Assembly (NCBI GenBank): GCA_036172665.1 | Contig: CM069876.1 | Location: 7,192,001 to 7,256,000 of the forward strand | Length of the DNA: 64,000 bases | Direction: 5' to 3' | Origin: Prosopocoilus inquinatus | Lineage: Eukaryota > Arthropoda > Insecta > Coleoptera > Lucanidae | Shown here: one piece after another, positions 22,031-31,541 of the stretch | Layout: the number at the start of each line of letters is the position of its first letter | How positions within the stretch are numbered: position 1 is the first letter of the stretch | Program-made: the position numbers and the translations under genes | Notes under the pieces: generated by a model | The model's input: only the letters and a program-made list of their open reading frames with translations | The model's database searches: none | What the model was told of the DNA's origin: nothing

Positions 22031-22293
22031 CAGACCAAAAACGACTTGCACAATTTATTCGCAAATGCGATGTAAGAATGATGAATATATAAAATAGCGA
22101 CATCTTACTATCGCTTTTTGACCTAACATGGCCTTGCATGGGGGACTCATTAGGAGCAAATCCCGCTTCAATTTGTCTATCCTACTGCAATGTTAGGTCA
22201 AAAAGCGATAGTAAGATGTCGCTATTTTATATGCTTATTTTACGTAGAAAATTGTTGTTACATACGTATTGTCATGTTAGACCTACGTCCAAT

Positions 22294-22402
22294 TTCTTCA
22301 CTTATTGATAAATTTATCTGCCAGGTAATATCCGCGGAAACTATTATGGACACAATGGTTTCCAAGGGTAATACATGGCAGATAAATTTATCAGATAGTG
22401 AA
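22294..22402. mobile_element. Small palindromic MITE
   Basis: TTCACTTATTGATAAATTTA followed by TCTGCCAGGTAAT on the left pairs with its inverted copy TTCACTATCTGATAAATTTA followed by TCTGCCATGTATTAC on the right. A single similar arm (CACCTGCGGATAAATCTATC then TGCCAGG) lies at about 23018-23050, so the family is present more than once in this window. Confidence 0.55.
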
Positions 22403-22489
22403 TAAACCGTGCCCTAGACCTACAAAATAACTATTAGAACAGGTTGTCAGAAATATGATGTATTATTTGGGACAAGTCAAATTAAATAA

Positions 22490-22880
22490 CTAGGAGGCCA
22501 TAACCTTGAAATCTCCATCGACTTTGACCTGAATCAAAAAGATTTCGTAGAACTATTCGAGGAGGAATCAGATGGTAAAGACATCTCAGATAAACGGCCA
22601 CGCATTCCAGACATCCGGCACAAGCCACTTGAAGAAGCTGCCGACCTGTCAGTGAAGGTTTGGTCTTCGTCCTCAAATATTGTCCTGGAGTCTTCAATGT
22701 TCTGGACGATGAAGAGTTCAAACAAGCCATCAAAGAACTTCCCCGCAGCGTCTTGAAGAACCGAAAAAAATGAGAGACGTTTCTCCCTAAACCTTCCAAA
22801 TTGAAACAACCTTCGAATCTCAAAGATGCAGGCTTTGCGCCTGGGGCTGGTGTCATGTCTCAAATTGTAGATACTAAGTT
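22490..22880 (+). pseudogene. Frameshifted coding relic of unknown function
   Basis: The plus strand holds two protein-like runs in different frames. First is IDFDLNQKDFVELFEEESDG (about 22510-22572), continuing to RIPDIRHKPLEEAADL (about 22600-22650). Then, in another frame, comes FVLKYCPGVFNVLDDEEFKQ and AIKELPRSVLKNRKK (about 22664-22770). The acidic-then-basic composition and even codon structure suggest a decayed gene. I do not recognise the family; a retrotransposon gag-like or captured viral protein is possible. Minus-strand open frames over the same bases (22482-22856, 22534-22863) are shadows. Confidence 0.4.
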
Positions 22881-23912
22881 TATTTATGGTGGGTTTATAC
22901 AGTAACTAGACTAACAACTAACGCGTAAGAATGAATCTTTTAGGGCCGTTTTCTCACTCATTGGTTAACTTTAATCTTCAGTTTATTCCCGTTAACTGTT
23001 TGTGTAAGGCCCGACTTCCTCACCTGCGGATAAATCTATCTGCCAGGTAGTATTCATCGCACACAAAATAACCTTCTCTGTTGAATTAGGTTAAGGAACA
23101 CAAGAGATTCTGTATAAAAAATGAATTACGACTCAATGAAATATCAAAAGCTGTAAAAACGTTAAAAATGAAAATATGCATAATGTGATGAAGTGATTTT
23201 TCTAATTACATGGAAACCAAAATTACCAAACGATACAAATTAGGCAAGTAACCCGTAGTCTTCGAATGTATGGGTTGTCGAATCACCCTGAATATAACAA
23301 TATCTTTTTAATAATTTAACTTTTTTTCTCTCTATTTAAGAAGAACAAGCTCTCAAACTCCAAATCCTCAACGGGCTGGTACACTTATTACAATTCTTTT
23401 TAATAAAACATCTGAAACCATTTTTGACAATTTATGTGTTTTTATCAACCTCGTTTTCGTTTGTACTGCAGCGATAATTTAGAGGTAAAGCGAGCACACT
23501 CCTTTTCACAATATTTGGAACTCATAAAATACTTAACGGATAAATTCGGGAAAGTTTAATTTGCAGTTTTCAATGCAGTTTTGCTGAGGATAACACCGCA
23601 GCGATAGAAATGCGTATGTAGGTATTTGTATTTAAAAAAGAAGTTGTGATTAGAGAAGAATTTACATTTGTTAAAACAATAGGTTTCAGTATTGTTCAAT
23701 GAGTAAGATACAGAAAGAAACATTCCGTGTAATTTTCTGTTCTGTTTAAGAAAAATCGAAATCCTTGACGGACTGGCTCAATTTTTTTTCTTTTTAAATA
23801 ATTTAAATGATTTTTATCAACCATGAGTCGTTTGTAATGTAACGACAATTCAGAGATTAAAGATAATTATTTATTGTGCGCAATCAAGGAGGAATTTCAA
23901 CTAATTGCTGTA
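22881..23912. other. Non-coding stretch
   Basis: No gene supported. It contains the single MITE arm near 23018-23050 and GAATCACCCTGAATATAA (about 23280-23298), another possible isolated transposon end. Confidence 0.4.
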
Positions 23913-25414
23913 CAGTGTGGTCCATTTTTGATTGTTTTACAGGATTTCTCAGTTATTTATAGGAATAGAACACTGTTTTCGCGACCCAATGCTACTTTTT
24001 CAAGAAAAACTCAGTGGAGAAAACAAAAGTTAGCTATCTCCATTCGTTTGGGAAATGGCCGAAAACGAATTTTTTCGAAAAATTATTTTTCACAATATCT
24101 CATCTGTTTGACAAGATATTTTGAAAATTCAAAAACTGTTTTATTCAGAAATTAATGTAGATTTCGCTGACGTTACTGTCTTTTGTAAAAACTGCGCCAG
24201 TTCTGTGAAACGGACTATAACTTTCTAATTTTAAATGGAAACCGTAGTTGGCTATGACACAAATAAATTGCTTGTTTAATGAGGTTTTCAAAAATATAAA
24301 GTTTGATATAATTATTTTTTCAAATAATAAAGATACTTATTATTTTTTATTTTCCGGTAGCTAACAAGCCATCCATGACACCAAAAACAAAAAATATAGT
24401 TCAATTGTTTTCCCCAAAAATCAATTATTATTAAGTAAAACGGTTAATTTAATTCAATAAATAAATAGCTTCATATATCTATCAGAGACTGACATAAAAT
24501 CACAAGAACGTAAAAATGGATTAACTCCATTTGAACATTTCTTTAATTATTAATGTGAATAGTTAAGAGATTTTTATAAATTTTCAATTGCATAAGTTAG
24601 TGCATTTCTTTAAGAAATAATTGAATTGTCTTATATTTCCTAAGTTTAATAATGCTTTCAAGAACTTTTGTATATTAATAAATGTAAGCGCGGATAGAAG
24701 TGAAATAAACATATCTAAGAATTTTTGATAATATAAAATTTAAGATTTAATAATTTAAAAGGAACATATAACATATAATTCTTCAAAACTGCATTAACAG
24801 TTAATCCATATTTACATTACTTGTAGTTTTATGAGTTCTCTAATAGCATTAGATATTTATTTTGTTAAATTTAATTACCTGTATTATTTATTCTAATAAT
24901 AGATTTTTGAGGAAAAAAACTGAATTTTCTTTTGTTTTTATTGTCATAGATAGCGTGATAAGTACTGCAAAATAATGAAAATTGATATCTTTGTTATTTA
25001 TAAAAATAATTATATCAAACTTTATATTTTTGAAAACCTCATTAAATAAGCAATTTATTTGTGTCATAGCCAACTACGATTTCTATTTAAAATTAGAAAG
25101 TTATAGTCTGTTTCGCAAAACTGGCGCAGTTTTTACAAAAGAAAACAACGTCAGCGAAATTTACATTAATTTCTGAATAAAACAGTTTTTGAATTTTCAA
25201 AATATCTTGTCAAACAGCTGAGATATTGTAAAAAATAATTTGTCAGAAAAATTCGTTTTCGGTCGATATTTCCCGAGCGAATGGAGATAGCTAACTTTTG
25301 TTTTCTCCACTGAGTTTTTCTTGAAAAAGTAGCATTGAGTCGCGAAAACGGTTTTCTTCTATTCCTATAAATAACTGAGAAACCTGGTAAAACCATCAAA
25401 AATTGTCCACTCTG
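23913..25414. mobile_element. 1.5-kb foldback element with TA target duplication
   Basis: TA dinucleotides flank both ends (23911-23912, 25415-25416). The termini are CAGTGTGGTCCATTTTTGAT and, reverse-complemented, CAGAGTGGACAATTTTTGAT. The inverted arms run for about 400 bp each (23913-24320 and 25005-25414) with high identity, for example TTTTTCAAGAAAAACTCAGT in both. About 690 bp of AT-rich sequence separates them. TA duplication and the CAG terminus fit the Tc1/mariner superfamily. No transposase is present, so it must be moved in trans. Two matching open frames (23874-24155 plus and 25166-25399 minus) are the two arms read in opposite directions and give nearly the same peptide. Confidence 0.8.
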
Positions 25415-25429
25415 TACAGCGCATATTAC

Positions 25430-25520
25430 TATTGATTATTGTTTTATAATGTGGTTTATACACCGCAAAATAATATATAAACAATAATTTGTCTGTATTA
25501 GGGAAAAATATTTGTTACAG
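25430..25520 (+). repeat. Dispersed repeat, second copy at 29990-30085
   Basis: ATGTGGTTTATACACCGCAA and ATAATTTGTCTGTATTAGGG here match ATGTGGTTTAAACACAGTAA and AGTAATTTGTCTGAATTAGG at 30015-30075 in the same orientation. The family is unknown. The shared part is about 85 bp. Confidence 0.5.
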
Positions 25521-25610
25521 AGGGCCAAGATGGCGAAGCCAATCGGAAAAAGTGACGTAGGAATATTCAAAGAAAAGGGACGAATTAGAAGTCAGGATTT
25601 CAAAACGATG

Positions 25611-26032
25611 ATCTGAAACCATTTCCAGTGGGTTGTGTGACGTTGCCGTGCCTACGTACTAACCTCCGGCAATATCTATGAAGGCGCTGTTGCTGAAACC
25701 GTTCGATATATTTAGACTGCAACAACAGCCTTCTGGAGGAACTAATCGAAAAACAGATTGATCCATTCGGAGGCGCTGTTGCCGAGACCGCTTGATAAAT
25801 TTAGACTGTAGCAACAGCCTTCTCGACCAACTAATCGAAGCACAGGTTGCTCCGTTCCTTGGAAATAGGTGAAATCGAAACCTCAATGACAACGAGTATC
25901 CATGAACAAAAAATAAAAATAATTAAATCTGAAACCATTTCCGGTGGGCTGTTTGACGTTGCTACGTCTACAAACCGCAAGCGTCTAAGAAGGCGCTGTT
26001 GCCGAAACCGGATCGATAAATTGAGACTGGAG
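25611..26032 (+). repeat. Degenerate tandem repeat with internal hairpins
   Basis: A unit of about 90 bp, starting GGCGCTGTTGCTGAAACCG and ending in an ACAGCCTTCT box plus CTAATCGAA, occurs at 25682 and 25771, and partly at 25991. A longer period is marked by TCTGAAACCATTTCC at 25612 and 25928. Each unit contains AAGGCGCTGTTGC and its inverted partner GCAACAACAGCCTT. No coding role is apparent. Confidence 0.6.
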
Positions 26033-26198
26033 GATTGTGATATTTATTATTAACTGTTACAGATTTCTTGATTCTCTTTGTTTTAGAGCCGGTACTGTGT
26101 CTTCCTAATTAATAAAAATTACAAAAAAATAAATTAAAACCACCAAGAAACTAAAATAATTTATTCTTATACTTTTTATAGAAAATTAATTTTCCAAG

Positions 26199-26319
26199 TT
26201 GATTAAAATTTAAAGAAAATTAACTGTTTTACATTTCTGAAAGTTTTAATTAAGGCTGTTGATTAAAATTTAAAGAAAATTAAGTGTTTTACATTTCTGC
26301 TGAAAGTTTCAATTAAGGC
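26199..26319 (+). repeat. Two-copy tandem repeat, ~60 bp
   Basis: GTTGATTAAAATTTAAAGAA with the following AATTAACTGTTTTACATTTC occurs at 26199 and again at 26258. The second copy has a 3-bp insertion (CTG) and a few substitutions. Confidence 0.7.
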
Positions 26320-26555
26320 GAGTGTACTTTGTAAAAATAAAGAGAGTCAATTTTAATTAAATCTACTAAGAATATAGGTCCGGTCCGCAATTTTATTTTA
26401 ATATCTCATTTATCTCAAGGTAGTAGCTATTGCATTGTTTACTTTTTTAATACTTGAGGTAATAAGAAATTAAATCTAAAAACAAAAAGTAAAAGTAAAA
26501 GATTACTTTTCTCATAAACTAAAGATTTGTATCAACAATAACCATTGTATACATG

Positions 26556-27250
26556 ATAATAATAATAATAATAATAAATTTATTGGACCATTTCAAAGAA
26601 AAAAAAAAATTACAGTAATGAAATAGATGATAGGAATCCAATGGGACTGGCATCAGTTTACTACAACAAATGCAGCAAACTGTTCTACCTGCCAACCCGA
26701 ACTTAACTAAACTGAACTAAGTTATATCTATAAATATAAGTACAATATATGAAATTTTGATAACACATAGCAGACCTATAAATGGAAGGACAATCTTAGT
26801 TTCATAAAGTAATATTAAAAATTGTGTTATATATTTTACGTTAAACATCTCATGTTAACGCTCGTCTAGTCAACAGGTACAGCTTCAGATGTCTCTTAAA
26901 TTGTTTAGGAGGTAATTGTTTTAGAGTACAATCGAGGCTATTTAAACAGTACGCTACGTTATAAGTAAATGATCTCTTGAACAGTGTTGTTTTGTGTTTA
27001 GGAACATCAATGAAATCTTTACGTCTTATATTTATACTATGTATATCGAATATACTATGTATATCTGTGCGATGAATATACATATGTATATTAGTTTCTT
27101 GAGATGTTTATCGCTGAAAAATTTCGGTCATTTTTGCCTAATTCATAAACTCTCCAATATAACAAAGAAGGCAGTTTAGATATTTTCTTATAAAGAACTT
27201 TAATGGAGTACTTCGTAATACACCACAATACAGTAGAATGTTTAATAAAT
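26556..27250 (-). pseudogene. LINE 3' end (ORF2 C-terminal part) with (TAA)n tail
   Basis: The minus-strand frame at 26850-27083 gives DVPKHKTTLFKRSFTYNVAY and LPPKQFKRHLKLYLL, the terminal region of Jockey/CR1-group ORF2 proteins. Upstream, in other frames, FFIRKYLNCLL (about 27190-27225) fits the preceding segment. The (AAT)n run at 26556-26577 marks the 3' tail. Only the last part of the element remains. Confidence 0.6.
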
Positions 27251-27987
27251 AAAACATTCTCCAAGATATATTAGTGCGTCTGTTAATATTTACTGCAGTA
27301 CATGCGTTTATTATGAATAAGCATTACGAAAAAACAACGTTCTTCAAATATCATTACATAAAAAAGCAAAATAAATTCCTGCAAGCCTGATCAATTCAGC
27401 AGCTTCCATTCGTCGAGGTCGTGTCTCCATAAATTATTAACCTTACAAAATTCCAACATGCGGTAAAGCATATGCAAGTCTGCACTGATGTTTCACGTCT
27501 ATAAATAATAGATGCTACAGTTAGAAGAGCCATTACGTTCGTTACGAAACAATAAATTATATTCTTGGTTCACTGACAGAGCCACTTCGTTCTTACAAGA
27601 CATTTACGTAGGCAATTATATTTACACGTATGACTGCATGCACAGATAACGATTACATCATTACTTTTGTAAATCAATCAAAATGTTGTTTGCTAGAACG
27701 TCGACGATCTAATTTACGTTCAAGAATTATTGGAAGAAAGGCCTAGCAACATGAAAGCAATAAAAAAAGAAACAAAACATCACTTGAAGTAATTGGAATA
27801 GAAGGTATGATTTGTACAGAAGGTACTATCATAGTGACAATTATTAGAATAAGAAAGTAAGAAAACAATAGACGAAGTTTACGCTAATGACGTAAGAACT
27901 GCTAATGACTTATTGATTTACTGTTTTACAATTCCAAAATCAGTTGTACAGTTAATAACTTCGAACACGCGACTTAAATTTCGTAGA
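27251..27987. other. Non-coding stretch
   Basis: No coding sequence or repeat structure identified. Confidence 0.4.
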
Positions 27988-29557
27988 CATGGGCTTACCC
28001 AAGGTGGGACAAATAGGGCAGTTACCCACCCCGGTTCACGGGAAATAAAAAAAACATTTTTCTTTTGGTTTGGTTTGGTTGTTGACTAGAACACAAACAG
28101 GGAAAGCTCAAACAAACGGGAACAATCGAAAAAAGGATGCGTAATGGTGGAAAAGAGACGAAAAGAAAAGGATAAATGAAAGGGGCAGAGTATCAGGAAG
28201 GGCGAGGTGAGAAAAACTGGAGAAAGCAAATGAATAAAACATCAGAGGAAAGTGTAAAGAAAAGAAAGTCGAAAGAAGAAAGATAGAAAGAAGGGATATA
28301 ATTGTTTTGAAAACGCAAAAAAAGAAAGGTGGAAAAGACCAAGCAAGAAAAGATCAAGGAGAGAAAACGATGAGCGAAAGAGAATGTGCGATCCAAAAGT
28401 AAAGCTCTTGTTAATAAATAACGTTCTGAAAATCAATTCTTAAAGATGGAAGAGGTTAAAAGAAGAAATATTAGATAGGTCCTCCATGATATTTGCAGTC
28501 ATTAGTAATTAATAATAATCTGAAAAGAAAAGAAAAAAATTAACAAATTGCAGTTGAAAATTTTTCAAATTATTATTAATTAAGACACAAATACTTATTA
28601 TATCTTCTTCAAAAAACGAAATTCTAGAAATTCCTCGGTCTGCTTTCAAATTGGCTAATTAGCTTGGGCTCGCTTAAGTTTTGTTTGGTTTGGCTGCCTT
28701 TGAAATATTTTTAAATTTTATAAAACATTGGATAAACTTTTTTAATTTTTAATATTTCTTGCTTCAGTCCCATGTTTCTTTTTTTCGAATTTTATTTAAA
28801 AAAAATTTAATTGTTCATGTTCTATAATAATTATAATTTCCGACATTTTCTGTATATTGTAAATCCTTTACAATTTCATTTTTAAAACATTTAAATTTTT
28901 CATCTTGTCTTTCAAGCTTCAATCCTCAGTTTTTTTATTTCCCTAACATTTTTAGCTTTTATTTCTATATCTAATTCCTTACTTTTTCATCATTTGTAAA
29001 ATTCTTTTCTTAGGCTAGGCTGAATTACATTCAGTTTAGTTGGGTTGACCTTGAAACCTTTTTATTGTTTCCAATTCTGTGTGTTTAAAAAGACAAAGAA
29101 AGAAGATGACGGAGGTAAAGAAAAAGATCAAAATAGTCGACTTTCTTGAGTTGGATAACCAAACAAACAATGTAATATTACCTACTATTATTCAGAGTAC
29201 AGAAATAAAGATGTTTGTTTTCTTTTTAACGCTGCTCGATCGTTATTTCTATGAGAATAAAAAATGACATTCGGTCAATTAAAAAAAAACCTTCCACGTA
29301 TTTTATGTCACAATATAGACAATATGATGACATTATGATATGACTTATGACACTTCTTGTGAAGAGAACAAATGAGTTGAATTTGTAGTACTGAAGAAGA
29401 CTGAAACATTTGAGTCAAAAGGTGACTTACAATAAGATCTGTTGTAAATCATGTAGAAACATAGTACGTTGGCATAACTAGAAATTTGAAAATGACGTCT
29501 TCGACGTCTTTTATCTAATTTTGCCCTCCGGTAAACAAGATCCTGGCTACGCCCATG
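27988..29557 (+). mobile_element. Non-autonomous hAT-like element, copy 1
   Basis: Left terminus CATGGGCTTACCCAAGGTGG; right terminus reverse-complemented CATGGGCGTAGCCAGGATCT. The interior has a purine-rich block (28100-28450) and repeated GGTTGGCTT/GGGTTGACC motifs (28660-29060). The element at 57392-59030 is the same family in inverted orientation, with matching termini and interior. No transposase is seen. Open frames at 28193-28436 follow the purine/pyrimidine bias. The hAT assignment rests on the GGGCGTAGCC terminus and on the 8-bp duplication of copy 2. The duplication here is not recognisable. Confidence 0.65.
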
Positions 29558-30427
29558 TTAAATGAAGAATCAATTTGTTACTGAAAAGGTACCAAGAGAA
29601 TAATAATAAAGGCCATCGTTGGAAGATATATAGTTCGTTTCGTTTGGTGGGACAATCGGTATGTTTTAAGTAAAAATAAAATTAGACTAAAATAGAAGCA
29701 AGAATTTTTACTGCAAAATATGTATTACTCCTATTTATTATAAATTATTACTCTTTATTTGGAGCGTTAGGTATTTCTTGCATTTATTAAGATTTCAAAT
29801 ATAGTAAAAATGCTAACTTAACAATTCAGTTTTAACAACAAGCTGTAAAAGCGCTTATAACTCTAAGTAATAACATATTTATACCTTCATTTGTACATTT
29901 GTACCTTCTTTGAGTAGAATAGCGTTCGTGGTCGCTTTTCATATTTATAAAAAAATTTATAATCCCTTCTTAAGAGTGTATAAAAACAGTATTACAGTTT
30001 TTATTATTATTTTACAATGTGGTTTAAACACAGTAAAATGATAAATATACAGTAATTTGTCTGAATTAGGGAAACATATTTATTCTTCACCATTACAAAG
30101 AGCTTCTATAACTGAAGTAGAGTAGACGATTATCGAACTAAAACGTCAAACGAAAGTAATATACATTTAATTGTTCTAATAATAATATATTAAAAATCAA
30201 GTTTCATAAGATATTTTATTTTAGCACGCGAGCGTTAAGTAGACAAGTGCGCTAATGTTTTCTACACTACTTTTCTATTTCGGTTCTTCGATGAGAAACA
30301 AGTTACTAATTGGCGCTTGAAATAATTTCTAATGACGATTTGGAGGTTATATTTATAATTGCATATTTTATGAGCTACAGAGTGTTTTTGTAAAGTTTAA
30401 AATTTTTGAATTTTTTTAATTTCAAAC
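29558..30427. other. Non-coding stretch with dispersed repeats
   Basis: It contains the second copy of the 25.4-kb repeat (about 29990-30085). A block at about 30240-30390 (GACAAGTGCGCTAATGTTTT, CGCTTGAAATAATTTCTAAT) recurs at 37825-37985. No gene is supported. Confidence 0.5.
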
Positions 30428-31541
30428 ATGTAATAATAATTTTATTCGCCCAGTAGATCAAACAAGGGACATCGGACAGGTCAAACTTACGTATCTAACT
30501 TAGATAATATTTACAAATTGTACATATACATTACCTTACATTAACCTAATCTAGGTAATCAGCCACCCTTAACTATCAAGTACTGTTTTAGTTTGACTTT
30601 GAAGTGGACTAACGTCGCATGCTGCTGTCTCTTAGGGAAGTTTATTGTACACTGCAATACACGAGTAATGGGATGATCGTTCAAATAGGGAAGTGTTGTG
30701 AGACAGGGGTCTCAGGGTTGTGCAACGTCTAGTAGGATAATGGTGGTACAAGTTATTCTTTTCAAATTTCTCCACATTTTTCCTTGCAAATTTTGCACAC
30801 TTGTAAATATAAATACCGATAACGGTGAGTATCCCTTGACTTATAATGGCAGGTCTGCAGGATTGTCTTTGTGGGATCCGAAATATCAGACGCAGAAGCC
30901 TTTTTTTAGTACACGATATAACAGGGAGGTATAATGTGTGGAAATGCCATTGCATCGCACACCTGGAGTAACCCTGCAGTCTCAAATGCAGTTCGCTGTT
31001 TCAGGATAGCATAACAAGTTTTGTTGAGTTTGTTGCAGGCTTGGTCCACGTGAGTATCCCACGATAGTTGGAGTGACGATGTCGGGAGCTTTACTTTTAT
31101 AAAAATACAAGATCCTAGTTTAGTCAGATTCAGGACTAAACTATTTTTATGACACCATTCGGATACCTGATTGTCAGCTTTCAATACAAGAGTATGTAAG
31201 CTATCTGAACTCGGCGTTGAGACCGCCACAGAGATGACGTCAGCAAAAATAGTAACAAAAGCGTCGGCCAGATGTTCCTGCAAGTCGTTGATGAACATAA
31301 AAAGCAGCGGCCCCAGTACCGAGCCCTGAACAATCCCATTTCAATATCGTAATGCTGAGACCGCTCCCCATAACATTCAACAAATAATTTCCTGTTAGAT
31401 AGAAATGATATTATCCACGATAAGATGATGTCGCGATTTTCCATGCTCTCTAACTTATCCGATACAAATTCTACGTTTACGGTATCAAATGTCAAATCAA
31501 AGAAAAGGGTTGCAACGTGATGGTTACTATCAAGTTATTAT

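Larger units (their letters stand above)
21596..22232 (-). repeat. Tandem 310-bp hammerhead repeat with inverted terminal piece
   Basis: The segment 21596-21821 recurs, almost unchanged, at 21906-22129, giving a 310-bp period. The part after the first copy (21822-21880, CCTAATGAGTCCCCCATGCA) is found inverted at 22130-22190, followed by an inverted copy of the end of the first segment (to 22232). Each direct copy holds one complete hammerhead ribozyme on the minus strand. Tandem or inverted hammerhead units are typical of Penelope-like pseudo-LTRs and of retrozymes. The nearly identical open frames through both copies (21596-21871, 21813-22139) are probably incidental. Confidence 0.75.

Noticed and set aside
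28193..28436. Phe/Leu/Ser-rich minus-strand frames that look like membrane proteins
   Set aside because: They arise from translating the complement of a purine-rich tract inside a non-autonomous hAT-like element.
29385..29425. Hammerhead-like string CUGAAGA ... GAAAC on the plus strand
   Set aside because: The bases between the two conserved parts (AGACU) cannot make a stem II with a loop, and stem III is not self-complementary.
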